Source: Actinomycetota bacterium (lineage in GTDB: Bacteria > Actinomycetota > Thermoleophilia > Gaiellales > F1-60-MAGs149). Taken from it: a stretch of 53,081 bases of DNA. Position numbers and translations under genes: made by a program. The DNA is taken from assembly GCA_016870485.1 (NCBI GenBank), contig VGBM01000012.1, positions 1 to 53,081 on the forward strand, written 5' to 3'. This document shows, in pieces, positions 24,990 to 34,012 of this stretch (position 1 is the stretch's first letter; every line of letters starts with the position of its first letter). The notes beneath the pieces were generated by a model. The model ran no database searches and was not told the origin of the DNA. It saw nothing but the letters and a program-made list of their open reading frames with translations.

Positions 24990-24992
24990 CCT
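24987..24992 (+). promoter_or_regulatory. Leaderless-type -10 of mrp (TAGCCT)
   Basis: TAGCCT ends 6 nt before the ATG at 24999 and includes the TAG stop of the DUF1015 gene. Confidence 0.4.
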
Positions 24993-24998
24993 TCGGGC

Positions 24999-26114
24999 AT
25001 GGCGATCACCGAGGAGCAGGTCCGCGAGGCGCTGACCCGGGTCATCGACCCCGAGCTCAAGCAGGATCTGGTGACGCTGCAGATGGTTCGCCAGATCGCG
25101 ATCGGCGAGGCGGGCGACGTCACCGTTGGGGTCGCCCTCACGATCCCGGGCTGCCCGCTGAAGGCGACGATCGACCAGGACGTGCGCCGTGAGGTCGGCT
25201 CCGTGGAGGGCGTCACCTCCGTCCACGTCGATTTCACGAGCATGAGCGAGGACGAGCGCGCCCAGCTGGCGACGCGCCTGCGCGGCGGCCGCCCGCCCCA
25301 GCCCGCCGGCGAGCTGTCCGTCTCCCCGAGGACCCGCATCATCGCGGTGGCCTCCGGCAAGGGCGGCGTCGGCAAGTCGTCGTTGACGGTCAACCTGGCG
25401 ATCGCCTTCCAGGGGCTCGGCCTCGAGGTAGGCGTGATCGACGCCGACATCTACGGCTTCTCCGTGCCGGGGATGCTCGGCATCCAACAGCGCCCCGTGA
25501 CGGTGGACAGCATGATCGTGCCGCCCGTCGCGCACGGCCTCAAGACGATCTCGATCGGCTACTTCATGGACGAGGGCGGTGCCGTCCTCTGGCGCGGCCC
25601 GATGCTGCACAAGGCGATGCAGCAGTTCCTCTCCGACGTCCACTGGGGCGAGCTCGACGTGCTCCTGATCGACATGCCGCCGGGCACCGGCGACGTCGCG
25701 ATCTCGCTCGGCAGCCTCCTGCCCAACAGCGAGGCGGTCATCGTGACCACCCCGCAGGCCGCCGCCCAGCGTGTCGCCGAGCGCGCCGCCGCCGTCTCCG
25801 AGCGCGTCAACATGCGCGTCGTCGGCGTCGTCGAGAACATGGCCTACCGCGTCTGCCCGTGCTGCGGCGAGCGGGACGAGCTGTTCGGGTCGGGCGGCGG
25901 CGCATCGCTGGCCGGCCACCTCGACGTGCCCCTCCTCGCCCAGATCCCGCTCGAGCCGGCGCTGCGCGAGGGCGGCGACGTCGGCGTGCCGTTCACGGTC
26001 TCCCGGCCCGACTCCCCCGCCGCCGCGGCGATCCGCGAGCTGGCCGAGCGGTTGCACACGATGCGCACGCAGGACCCCGTGCAGCGCATCAGGAAGCCGC
26101 TGAAGATCGTCTAG
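24999..26114 (+). CDS. mrp: Mrp/ApbC-type Fe-S cluster carrier ATPase
   Basis: A 371-residue protein. Residues about 1-80 form a MIP18/DUF59 domain (VREALTRVIDPELKQDLV). A ParA/MinD-like P-loop ATPase follows with ASGKGGVGKSSLTVNLA, the Walker B-like LLIDMPPGTGD and VTTPQAAAQRVAERA. CPCCGERDELFG supplies the CXXC pair that binds a bridging [4Fe-4S] cluster in the family. It hands Fe-S clusters to apoproteins in the cytosol. Complex I, encoded nearby, is a plausible client. Its TAG stop overlaps the stop of the convergent DUF1028 gene in the same CTAG. Confidence 0.93.
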   Translation: MAITEEQVREALTRVIDPELKQDLVTLQMVRQIAIGEAGDVTVGVALTIPGCPLKATIDQDVRREVGSVEGVTSVHVDFTSMSEDERAQLATRLRGGRPPQPAGELSVSPRTRIIAVASGKGGVGKSSLTVNLAIAFQGLGLEVGVIDADIYGFSVPGMLGIQQRPVTVDSMIVPPVAHGLKTISIGYFMDEGGAVLWRGPMLHKAMQQFLSDVHWGELDVLLIDMPPGTGDVAISLGSLLPNSEAVIVTTPQAAAQRVAERAAAVSERVNMRVVGVVENMAYRVCPCCGERDELFGSGGGASLAGHLDVPLLAQIPLEPALREGGDVGVPFTVSRPDSPAAAAIRELAERLHTMRTQDPVQRIRKPLKIV

Positions 26115-26956
26115 CGGAGCAAATGCGCGAGGACGACCGGGTCAATGCGGTCACCACCCCACCAGCGCCCATCGAGGTTCTCGTCGATGACCCACGCGCG
26201 AAGCGCATCCTCGAGTTCGCCGTCGAACGCCCCGTCAGCGGGGAGACCGGGCACTCGCGTGCGGAGTGCAGCCCGGATCCTCGCGGCCGTGCTCGCATCG
26301 ACGGGAACCCAGTCCGCTTCCGGCGTCGCCCCGAACACCAGGCCGTGGATATCGAGCAGGCGTCGGAGTCCCGGCACGGGATCGACGTGATCGTCCACGC
26401 GCAGGTCTATCAGCTGGCCGGTTGCACCACCGTATCCAGCACCAACGCGCTGGACGATCAGCGCCGCGGACTGCCGGCCGCGGCGGTCGCCTCCGGCTCG
26501 GTCCCCCGCCTGCAACGCGCCGACCAGACGATCGCCCAGCGCCAGACCGACTCCATCCAACCATGCTGACTCCATGGCGGCGATGACGTCAGCGCTCGCA
26601 AGGATGTTCCCCTGGATCGCATACCCCTCGCCGACAAGCCCGCCCGCCCACTCGAGGCAGTCCGTGCCCGTAAAGGAGAATGCGGATCCGCCCGCATCGA
26701 CGATCCCAAGCTGCCGCACCGCGCGTTCGTCGTCAGGATCGGTGAGCCGACGCACGACCGCATCTGGCGAAACGCCACTCTGGAGGAGCGCCATCCCGTC
26801 GGGCCGGTAGCGGGCATTGACGAACGACTGCGAGGCGATGGCCCCCACTCCGGCGAGCACGGCCGGCACGACGGCACCGACGGCCGGGAACTTGGAGGCG
26901 ACCGCGCAGCCGAGGTCCCCGGTATCGGCGTCCCGTGCGACGATCGAGAAGGTCAT
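26111..26956 (-). CDS. DUF1028 family protein (Ntn-hydrolase-like)
   Basis: A 281-residue protein with the typical start TFSIVARDADTGDLGCAVAS, then GAIASQSFVNARYRPDGMAL, GYAIQGNILA and the C-terminal LDGRWWGGDRIDP. Homologues adopt a fold related to Ntn hydrolases, but the substrate is unknown. ATG 26956 is chosen to match the family start and begins 4 bases after the UPF0173 stop; an ATG at 26974 overlapping that gene is also possible. GC is visibly lower than in neighbouring genes. It is probably co-transcribed with the UPF0173 gene. Confidence 0.85.
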   Translation of the reverse strand: MTFSIVARDADTGDLGCAVASKFPAVGAVVPAVLAGVGAIASQSFVNARYRPDGMALLQSGVSPDAVVRRLTDPDDERAVRQLGIVDAGGSAFSFTGTDCLEWAGGLVGEGYAIQGNILASADVIAAMESAWLDGVGLALGDRLVGALQAGDRAGGDRRGRQSAALIVQRVGAGYGGATGQLIDLRVDDHVDPVPGLRRLLDIHGLVFGATPEADWVPVDASTAARIRAALRTRVPGLPADGAFDGELEDALRAWVIDENLDGRWWGGDRIDPVVLAHLLR

Positions 26957-26960
26957 CGGC

Positions 26961-27659
26961 CTAGAGGGCGTCACCCGGCACGAGGCGGTGCACGGCCACC
27001 TCGCCGAGGCCGAGCGCGGCGAGCTCTGCCTCGAGCTGGTCGGGGGTGCCGGTCAGTGCGTCGAAGGTGCCCCAGTGCGAGCCCAGCACGTGCTGCACGC
27101 CGAGCAGGCGCACGGCATGGGCGGCCTGGTACGGGCCCATCGTGTAGAGGTCGCCGATCGGCAGGATCGCCAGGACGGGCGCGTACAGCTCGCGGATCAG
27201 CGCCATGTCGCCGAAGACCCCGGTGTCGCCGGCGATGTAGATGCGCTGGCCCGACTCGAGCTCGAGCACGTAGCCGACCGGGTCGCCGCCGTAGCCGCCG
27301 TCGGGCAGGCTGCTCGAGTGGAAGGCCTGCGTCATCGTGACCTTGAGGCCGCGCACCTCGACGCTGCCGCCGGTGTTCATGCCGATGGCGTCTTGAACGC
27401 CCTGCTCGCCGAGCCAGCCCGCGATCTCGTACTGGGCGATCACGGTGGCCCCGCCGCGCTCGGCGACCGCGGCCGCGTCGGCGATGTGGTCGCCGTGGCC
27501 GTGCGTGACGAGCACGACGTCGCCCGCGAGGCCCTCGGCGCTCGGCGGGCTCGCCGGGTTGCCGCCGATCCAGGGGTCGACGACGACGTGCACGCCGCCG
27601 GGCGTCTGGATGCCCCAGGTGGCGTGGCCGTACCAGGTGATGGTGGTGTTCTCGGGCAT
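26961..27659 (-). CDS. UPF0173 metal-dependent hydrolase
   Basis: A 232-residue metallo-beta-lactamase-fold protein of the UPF0173/YtkL group: TWYGHATWGIQTPGG at the start, VVVDPWIGGNP, VTHGHGDHIADA, YIAGDTGVFGDM and a late GSHWGTF. The in vivo substrate is unknown. The Shine-Dalgarno GGAGGAG precedes the ATG at good distance. TAGGAT at 27694-27699 (minus strand) gives a 34-nt leader, so the gene may have its own promoter besides read-through from nuoN, which ends 56 bases upstream. Confidence 0.9.
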   Translation of the reverse strand: MPENTTITWYGHATWGIQTPGGVHVVVDPWIGGNPASPPSAEGLAGDVVLVTHGHGDHIADAAAVAERGGATVIAQYEIAGWLGEQGVQDAIGMNTGGSVEVRGLKVTMTQAFHSSSLPDGGYGGDPVGYVLELESGQRIYIAGDTGVFGDMALIRELYAPVLAILPIGDLYTMGPYQAAHAVRLLGVQHVLGSHWGTFDALTGTPDQLEAELAALGLGEVAVHRLVPGDAL

Positions 27660-27693
27660 GGCGCTCCTCCGGCGTTGTCGCGTCCCGCTGCGG

Positions 27694-27699
27694 ATCCTA
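27694..27699 (-). promoter_or_regulatory. Possible -10 of the UPF0173/DUF1028 pair (TAGGAT)
   Basis: Minus-strand TAGGAT lies 34 nt before the ATG, with a Shine-Dalgarno sequence between, in the gap after nuoN. Confidence 0.35.
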
Positions 27700-27715
27700 G
27701 GCGCTCGCGGCGGGT

Positions 27716-29179
27716 CTAGCGGCCGGCGGCGAGCACGCGGGCGGCCTCGCCGGCCCAGTCGATCCCGATGCCCGGCAGGGCGCCGCCGGCGATGACCAGG
27801 GCGAGGCAGAGCGCGATCGCGATCGAGACCGAGGCGAGGCCCGGCGCCCCGGCTGCGTGCACGCCGCTGCGCGCCGAGCGGTCGTACAGGGCGAGGATCA
27901 CGCGCAGGTAGTAGGCGATGCCGATCACGGAGCCGATCGCGCCGACCACGGCGAGCCACGCCCAGCCCGACTCGACAGCGCTGCCCGCCACGAGGAACTT
28001 GCCGAGGAAGCCCGCGGTCAGCGGGAAGCCGGCGAAGCCGAGCAGGAAGACGACCAGCGCGAGGCCGGCGAACGGACGCTCGAAGCCCCACGCCCGGATC
28101 GACTCGAGCGTCGTGACGCCGCGGTGGTCGCGCTCGTGCAGCGTGATCACGGCGAAGGCGCCGATCGCCATCGGCGCGTAGGCGGCCAGGTAGAAGAGCA
28201 GCGCCCGCGAGCCCGCCTCGCCGCCGACGATGATCGCGATCAGCCCGAAGCCGGCCGCGGCGATCGACGAGTAGGCGAGCATCCGCTTGACGTTGTCCTG
28301 GACGAGCGCGGCGACGTTGCCGACGACGATCGTGGCCACTGCGACGACCACGAGGACCGGCTCCCAGGTGTCGCGGACGGGGGCGAGCGGCTCGGCGAGG
28401 ACGCGGGCGAGGGCCACGAAGGCGGCGATCTTGGTCGCGGCGGCCATGAAGCCGGTCACGCTGGTCGGGGCGCCCTCGTAGACGTCGGGGACCCACATGT
28501 GGAAGGGCAGCGCGCCGATCTTGAACAGGAGGCCCGCGAGCACGAGCACGACGCCGAGCGCGACGAGCCAGGCGCCCGGCTCGGCCTCGGCGAGGCCGGC
28601 CGCGACCCCGTCGAACTGGAACGAGCCGGTCGCCCCGTAGAGGAAGGCGGCGCCGTAGACGAGGATGATCGAGCCGATCGTGCCGAGCACGAGGTACTTG
28701 AAGCCGCTCTCGAGCGAGGCCTTCGACGAGCGGTCGAACGCGCACAGGACGTACAGCGAGATCGAGAAGAGCTCGAGCGCGACGAACAGCGTCAGGAAGG
28801 AGTTGGAGCCCGCGATCAGCGTCATGCCCGTCGCCGCGAACAGCAGGATCGCGGCGTACTCGGCGCCCGCCTCGCGCATGCGCGGCCAGCCGAGCGCCAC
28901 CAGCAGGGTGAGGAGGCCGCAGCCGGCGACGAGGATGCGCACGGCCTGCGTCAGCTGGTCGACCTGCAGCGCCTCGGCGACGGTGACGACCGGCGGGTCG
29001 CCCCAGGCCGCGATCGCGAAGCCCCCGCTGACCGCGAAGGCGGCGATGCCGAGCAGGACGCCGATGCCGCGGTCGCGGCCGCGCAGGAAGGCGGCCACCA
29101 TCAGGACCAGCGACGCCCCGACGAGCAGGCTGATCTCCGGCGCGATCGCGAGGACGACGACGTTCGGGGCCTCGATCAC
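27716..29179 (-). CDS. nuoN: NADH-quinone oxidoreductase subunit N
   Basis: A 487-residue antiporter-like membrane subunit of complex I with about 14 TM helices. Family motifs include the Glu in LFVALELFSISLYVL (helix 5), the Lys in LFKIGALPFHMWVPDVYEG (helix 7) and VQDNVKRMLAYSSIAAAGF. It forms part of the proton-pumping arm. GTG 29179 is used because it overlaps the nuoM stop (GTGA). It is the last gene of the nuo operon. Confidence 0.95.
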   Translation of the reverse strand: MIEAPNVVVLAIAPEISLLVGASLVLMVAAFLRGRDRGIGVLLGIAAFAVSGGFAIAAWGDPPVVTVAEALQVDQLTQAVRILVAGCGLLTLLVALGWPRMREAGAEYAAILLFAATGMTLIAGSNSFLTLFVALELFSISLYVLCAFDRSSKASLESGFKYLVLGTIGSIILVYGAAFLYGATGSFQFDGVAAGLAEAEPGAWLVALGVVLVLAGLLFKIGALPFHMWVPDVYEGAPTSVTGFMAAATKIAAFVALARVLAEPLAPVRDTWEPVLVVVAVATIVVGNVAALVQDNVKRMLAYSSIAAAGFGLIAIIVGGEAGSRALLFYLAAYAPMAIGAFAVITLHERDHRGVTTLESIRAWGFERPFAGLALVVFLLGFAGFPLTAGFLGKFLVAGSAVESGWAWLAVVGAIGSVIGIAYYLRVILALYDRSARSGVHAAGAPGLASVSIAIALCLALVIAGGALPGIGIDWAGEAARVLAAGR

Positions 29180-30639
29180 CGCGCCTCCTTGTCCGCGAAG
29201 GCGCCCGCGACCATCATCTGCGACGAGGGGTCGACGCGCTCGGTGAGCTGGGCGGGCGCGACGCTGAGCGCGATCAGGGCCAGCGCGAGCGGGAGGACCG
29301 CGAGCAGGGCCCCGCTGCGCAGGTCGGGCGGGCGCAGCTGGCCGACGAGGTCGCCCTCGCGCTCGTGCAGGACGGCGGAGATCCAGCGCAGCATGTACAT
29401 CGCGGCGAGGACGATGCCGAGCGAGGCGATCGTGCCGAGCCACCAGGCGTCGGCGAAGGCGGCCAGGAGGATCAGGAACTCCGAGGCGAACACGCTCGAG
29501 CCGGGCACGGCCAGCGCGGCCATGCCGAGGACGAGGGCCACGGTGGCGAGGATCGGACGGCTGCGGGCGAGGCCGCCGAGCCGGCGGAAGTCGCCGGAGC
29601 CGGCCTGCGACTCGAGCCAGCCCGCGAGCAAAAAGAGCGCCGCGGAGACGAGGGCGTGGTTGACCATCTGGAACGTGGCGCCCGTCGAGCCCTGCGCGTT
29701 GAGCAGGAAGATGCCGAGCACCACGAAGGACATCTGCGCGATCGACGAGTAGGCGATGACGCCGCGGCCGTCGGGCTGGCGGAAGGCCAGGAGCGCGCCC
29801 CAGAGGAAGCCGATCAGGCCGAGCGCGATGAACAGCCATGCGTAGCGCGCCGACTGCTCGGGGAAGAGCGGCACGAGCACGGCGAGGAAGGCGAAGCCAC
29901 CCGCCTTCGAGGCCACGCCCGAGAGGACGGCCGCAACCTCCGGCGACGACTGGCGGTAGGCGGGCATGACCCAGCCGTGGAAGGGGAAGAGCGGCGACTT
30001 GATCGCGAACGCGAGGGCGAACGCCCAGAACACGAGGTCGTTGCCGCGGCCGACCGCGGCGGCCATCGAGAAGTCGGGGCCGTCCGGGGCGGTCAGGCCG
30101 AGCCAGAGGATCGCGACCAGCATCAGGAGCGTGCCGAAGGCCGTGTAGGCGACGACCTGCACGGTCGCCTTGCGGCGCTCGTCCCCGCCCCACACCGCGA
30201 GCAGGACCAGAAGCGGGATCAGCATGCCCTCGAAGCCGACGTAGAACACGAACAGGTCGCGCGCCGCGAAGACGACGAACAGGAACGCCTCGGTGATCAG
30301 GAGCAGCCCGAAGGTGGCGTGGGTGCGGTCGCGGCGAGCCCACAGGCCGTAGCCGATCGCGCAGGCCACGACCAGCGCGGTGACCGCGGCCAGCGCCAGG
30401 CCGACGCCGTCGAGGGCGACGCTCCAGCGGATCCCGAGCTGCGGGATCCACTCGGCGTCGTCGCCGAACTGGTAGCCCGCCATCGGCTCGAAGCGGTACA
30501 CGAATCCGGCCACGGCCCCCACCATCCCGAGCGCCACGAGCAGCGCCAGGTAGCCGGCGAGGCGCTGGGCGAACGGCACGATCAGGATCACGATGCCCGC
30601 GATCAGCGGAACGGTGATGAGGGTGGTGGCGGTGATCAT
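29176..30639 (-). CDS. nuoM: NADH-quinone oxidoreductase subunit M
   Basis: A 487-residue antiporter-like subunit. It has FVFYVGFEGMLIPLLVLL (key Glu of helix 5), the Lys-containing FAIKSPLFPFHGWVMPAYRQ, the helix VIAYSSIAQMSFVVLGIF and a late helix around PGSSVFASEFLIL. It acts in the proton-pumping membrane arm between NuoL and NuoN. It is coupled to nuoL and nuoN by 4-base overlaps on both sides. Length is normal for the family. Confidence 0.95.
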   Translation of the reverse strand: MITATTLITVPLIAGIVILIVPFAQRLAGYLALLVALGMVGAVAGFVYRFEPMAGYQFGDDAEWIPQLGIRWSVALDGVGLALAAVTALVVACAIGYGLWARRDRTHATFGLLLITEAFLFVVFAARDLFVFYVGFEGMLIPLLVLLAVWGGDERRKATVQVVAYTAFGTLLMLVAILWLGLTAPDGPDFSMAAAVGRGNDLVFWAFALAFAIKSPLFPFHGWVMPAYRQSSPEVAAVLSGVASKAGGFAFLAVLVPLFPEQSARYAWLFIALGLIGFLWGALLAFRQPDGRGVIAYSSIAQMSFVVLGIFLLNAQGSTGATFQMVNHALVSAALFLLAGWLESQAGSGDFRRLGGLARSRPILATVALVLGMAALAVPGSSVFASEFLILLAAFADAWWLGTIASLGIVLAAMYMLRWISAVLHEREGDLVGQLRPPDLRSGALLAVLPLALALIALSVAPAQLTERVDPSSQMMVAGAFADKEAR

Positions 30640-32555
30640 CCGGCGCGCACCAGGAGGGCGAGCAGGAGCCCGGCCATGCCGAGGGCGATGACCAGCGCGT
30701 ACGAGCGCACGACGCCGTTCTCGATCACGCTGACGCTGCGGCCGAGGAAGGCGGTCAGGGTGCCGAGCCCGTCCGTGGGCAGCCAGCCGGCGACGGGGCG
30801 GTCGACGTCGCGGCGCAGGACCGCGGCGAGCCACTGCGCGGGCCGCTCGAAGGCCACCGCGTAGAGGTCGTCCCAGTAGAGCCGGTGCTCGAGCGCGTGG
30901 TCGACGAGGCGGCCGCGACCGAGGCGCATCCGCTCGGTGGCGTCGAACTCGCGCAGGTAGAGGTGACCCGCGATGGCGATGCCGGCGACGCCGATCGAGA
31001 CCGCGACGAGCGTGGTCAGCCACTCCTGCGCGGCGCTCGGCTCGACCATGCCGGCCGGGGCGATCGGCTCGAGCCAGTCGAAGAAGACGTGGGTCAGGCC
31101 GGGGACCTGCAGGAGGCCGACGACGGCGGCGCCGAGCGTGAGGATGTAGACCGGCCACAGCATCGAGCTCGGGCCCTCGCCGTGGTGCTTGACGGCCGTC
31201 GGGGCGACCGCCTCCGCGTACGGCGACATCCGCCGGTGGAAGACGAGGAACATCAGCCGGAACGTGTAGATGCCGGTCAGGAGCGCGCCGGCGAGGCCGC
31301 CGATGTAGGCGACCCAGGCCAGGGGCGTCCCGACCTCGAGCGCCGACGCGAGGATGGCGTCCTTCGAGAAGCCGCCCGACAGCGGGAAGATGCCGACCAG
31401 GGCGAGCGCGCCGATCAGCATGCAGAAGTACGTCTTCGGCATCACGGAGCGCAGCCCGCCCATGTTGCGGACGTCCTGCTCGCCGTGCAGGGCGTGGATC
31501 ACGAGGCCCGCGCCCATGAACAGCAGCGCCTTGAAGAAGGCGTGCGTGAAGAGGTGGAAGATGCCCGCCCAGTACGCGCCGAGCCCGACGCCGACGAACA
31601 TGTAGGCGATCTGGCTCATCGTCGAGAAGGCGATGATCCGCTTGATGTCCGTCTGGACGAGCGCGATCGCGCCGGCCATCAGCAGGCCGAGCACGCCGAT
31701 CACGACGATCGTCTCGAGCGCGTACGGCGCCGCGTGGAAGAGCGGGTTCATGCGGGCGATCAGGTAGACGCCCGCGGTCACCATCGTGGCCGCGTGGATC
31801 AGGGCGGAGACGGGGGTCGGGCCCTCCATCGCGTCGGGCAGCCAGGTGTGGAGCGGCAGCTGCGCCGACTTCGCGACCGCGCCGACGAGCAGGAGCAGCG
31901 CCGCGATGGTGGCCGTCCACGAGTCGAGCGAGCCCGCGCCGGCGAAGACCCCCGTGTAGGCCGTCGTGCCGAGCTCGATGAACAGGAGGAGGATGCCGAG
32001 CGCGAGGCCGACGTCGCCGATCGCGTTCATGACGAACGCCTTCTTGGCCGCCTTGATCGCCGACGGCTTCTGGTGCCAGAAGCCGATCAGGAGGTACGAC
32101 GAGAGCCCGACGAGGCCCCAGCCGGCGAGCAGCAGCACGAGGTCGCCGGACACGACGAGCAGCAGCATCGAGAAGACGAACAGGTTGAGGTAGGCGAAGA
32201 AGCGCCGCTCCTGCTCGTCGCCCCTCATGTAGCCGATCGAGTAGACGTGGATCAAAAAGCCGATGCCGGTGACCACGAGCAGCATCACGGCCGTCAGCTC
32301 GTCGAACCAGAGCTCGAGGCCGACCTGGAAGGAGCCGGCCGTCAGCCACGTCCAGGCCGTCTCCACGACGGCGCGCTCCTCGTGCGGGCGGCTCGCCAGC
32401 ATGATCGTGGCGATCGCCGAGCAGACGAACGCGACGAGCATGACGAGCGACGCGAGCCAGCCCGCGCCGCGCGCGGGCAGGCGCGTGCCGAGCACCGCCA
32501 GGACGGCGGCGCCGGCGAGCGGCAGGGCGAGCGCGGTCCAGACGAGGCCGGTCAT
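30636..32555 (-). CDS. nuoL: NADH-quinone oxidoreductase subunit L
   Basis: A 639-residue distal antiporter-like subunit with the lateral helix expected at its C-terminus. Visible motifs are LLAGWGLVGLSSYLLIGFW, AKSAQLPLHTWLPDAMEGPT (helix 7 Lys), VSALIHAATMVTAGVYLI and DIKRIIAFSTMSQIAYM. It pumps protons and braces the membrane arm. The ATG at 32555 overlaps the nuoK stop by four bases. Confidence 0.96.
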   Translation of the reverse strand: MTGLVWTALALPLAGAAVLAVLGTRLPARGAGWLASLVMLVAFVCSAIATIMLASRPHEERAVVETAWTWLTAGSFQVGLELWFDELTAVMLLVVTGIGFLIHVYSIGYMRGDEQERRFFAYLNLFVFSMLLLVVSGDLVLLLAGWGLVGLSSYLLIGFWHQKPSAIKAAKKAFVMNAIGDVGLALGILLLFIELGTTAYTGVFAGAGSLDSWTATIAALLLLVGAVAKSAQLPLHTWLPDAMEGPTPVSALIHAATMVTAGVYLIARMNPLFHAAPYALETIVVIGVLGLLMAGAIALVQTDIKRIIAFSTMSQIAYMFVGVGLGAYWAGIFHLFTHAFFKALLFMGAGLVIHALHGEQDVRNMGGLRSVMPKTYFCMLIGALALVGIFPLSGGFSKDAILASALEVGTPLAWVAYIGGLAGALLTGIYTFRLMFLVFHRRMSPYAEAVAPTAVKHHGEGPSSMLWPVYILTLGAAVVGLLQVPGLTHVFFDWLEPIAPAGMVEPSAAQEWLTTLVAVSIGVAGIAIAGHLYLREFDATERMRLGRGRLVDHALEHRLYWDDLYAVAFERPAQWLAAVLRRDVDRPVAGWLPTDGLGTLTAFLGRSVSVIENGVVRSYALVIALGMAGLLLALLVRAG

Positions 32556-32857
32556 CCGCTCAACGACCTCAGCTCGTCGGTGTCGAGGACCATCTCGCGG
32601 CGCGTCATCGCGACCACGAGGCCGAGGCCGACGACGACCTCGGCCGCGGCGATGCCCATCACCACGAGGGCGAAGACCTGGCCGTCGGAGCCCCCGACCT
32701 GGCGCGAGAAGGCGACCAGGGTGAGGTTGACCGAGTTGAGCATCACCTCGAGCGACAGGAGCGTCGTCAGCGGGCTGCGGCGCAGGAGCACGCCGACGAG
32801 GCCGATCGCGAACAGGATCGCGCTGACCGAGAGGTAGAACGGCAGGCCGACGGACAT
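32552..32857 (-). CDS. nuoK: NADH-quinone oxidoreductase subunit K
   Basis: A 101-residue subunit with three TM helices. The two conserved membrane glutamates appear in LLSLEVMLNSVNLTLVAF and GIAAAEVVVGLGLVVAM. It is part of the membrane proton channel chain. ATG 32857 overlaps the nuoJ stop (ATGA). Length is exactly typical. Confidence 0.96.
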   Translation of the reverse strand: MSVGLPFYLSVSAILFAIGLVGVLLRRSPLTTLLSLEVMLNSVNLTLVAFSRQVGGSDGQVFALVVMGIAAAEVVVGLGLVVAMTRREMVLDTDELRSLSG

Positions 32858-33471
32858 CAGCGCACCTCTCCCGGCTCGGCCTCGCGGGCCGCCTCGATCG
32901 CCGCGCGCGACGCGGCGCGGCGGCGCGCCTCCGCCTCGCCCTCCTTGGCCATGACCTGGTCGGTGGTCAGGCGCTTGGGGCGCGGGCCCGCGCCGAGGAT
33001 GACGCCGGCCACCGCGGCCATGAAGAGGATCACGGAGACGCCCTCGAAGGCGAGCAGGTAGTCGGTCACGAAGGCCTGGCCGACCGCGCCCGGCCCGCCG
33101 AACGCCTCGTCGACGGAGGCCGGCTTGCCGAAGTCGGTCGTCCACACGACGAGCACGATCTGGATCAGGACGAGCAGGCCCGCCACCACGGCGAGGACGA
33201 CCTGCCACGGCTTGCGGGTGCCCGGGCCGATCTCCCCGCGCGGGCCCACGTACGCGATCACGAACAGGAACATGACCATGATCGCGCCGGCGTAGACGAT
33301 CACCTGGGCGGCGGCGACGAACTGCGCCTCGAGCAGCAGCATCAGCGTGGCCAGCGAGACGAGGTTGCCGAGCAGGCCCAGCGCCGAGACGAACGGGTTC
33401 TTCTGGGACACGACCGCGAGGGCGGAGACGATGGCCAAAAAGGCGGCCAGGAAGAAGACGACGATCCCCAC
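32857..33471 (-). CDS. nuoJ: NADH-quinone oxidoreductase subunit J
   Basis: A 204-residue membrane subunit with five TM helices. The conserved helix 3 reads QVIVYAGAIMVMFLFVIAYV. After the last helix comes a charged, Ala/Glu/Arg-rich cytosolic tail of about 40 residues that is longer than usual. GTG 33471 shares one base with the nuoI stop (TAGTG). It transmits conformational change to the proton path. Confidence 0.94.
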   Translation of the reverse strand: MGIVVFFLAAFLAIVSALAVVSQKNPFVSALGLLGNLVSLATLMLLLEAQFVAAAQVIVYAGAIMVMFLFVIAYVGPRGEIGPGTRKPWQVVLAVVAGLLVLIQIVLVVWTTDFGKPASVDEAFGGPGAVGQAFVTDYLLAFEGVSVILFMAAVAGVILGAGPRPKRLTTDQVMAKEGEAEARRRAASRAAIEAAREAEPGEVR

Positions 33472-34001
33472 TACTCGGCGCCCTCGGGGTTCGTGGCCGT
33501 CGTGATGTCGTACATGCCGAGCACGCGCTCCATGTCCTGGGCGGGCACGTCGTACGGGTCGACGGCCTGCGACGGCGTGCGCAGCGCGGGCTTCTCGAGC
33601 AGCATGCTCTTCGTGTAGACGAGCGCCTCGCGCGAGATCTCCGACAGCTCGAAGTCGTTGCCGAGCGTGATCGCGTCGAACGGGCAGGCCAGCTCGCAGT
33701 AGCCGCAGAAGATGCAACGCGCCATGTTGATCTCGTAGATGCGCGCGTAGCGCTCGCCGGCCGAGACGCGGTTGTCGGGCGTGTTCTCGGCGGGGACGAC
33801 GCGGATGCAGTCCGACGGGCACGCGGCGGCGCAGAGCGAGCAGCCGACGCACTTCTCGAGGCCGTTGTCGTGGCGGTGCAGCTGGTGGCGCCCGCGGAAG
33901 CGCGGGTAGACGGGGCGCTTGTACTCCGGGTACTGCTGGGTGATCGGCTTCTGGAAGAGATGCCGGAACGTCGTGGAGAAGCCCTTGACCTGGTCGAGCA
34001 T
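33471..34001 (-). CDS. nuoI: NADH-quinone oxidoreductase subunit I
   Basis: A 176-residue ferredoxin-like subunit with two [4Fe-4S] motifs, [15 protein letters not shown] and [15 protein letters not shown], which carry clusters N6a and N6b towards NuoB. The N-terminal amphipathic region contains [11 protein letters not shown], and the C-terminal tail of about 60 residues is also usual for actinobacterial NuoI. It starts 11 bases after nuoH. Confidence 0.96.
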   Translation of the reverse strand: MLDQVKGFSTTFRHLFQKPITQQYPEYKRPVYPRFRGRHQLHRHDNGLEKCVGCSLCAAACPSDCIRVVPAENTPDNRVSAGERYARIYEINMARCIFCGYCELACPFDAITLGNDFELSEISREALVYTKSMLLEKPALRTPSQAVDPYDVPAQDMERVLGMYDITTATNPEGAE

Positions 34002-34012
34002 GGCGGCGGCTC

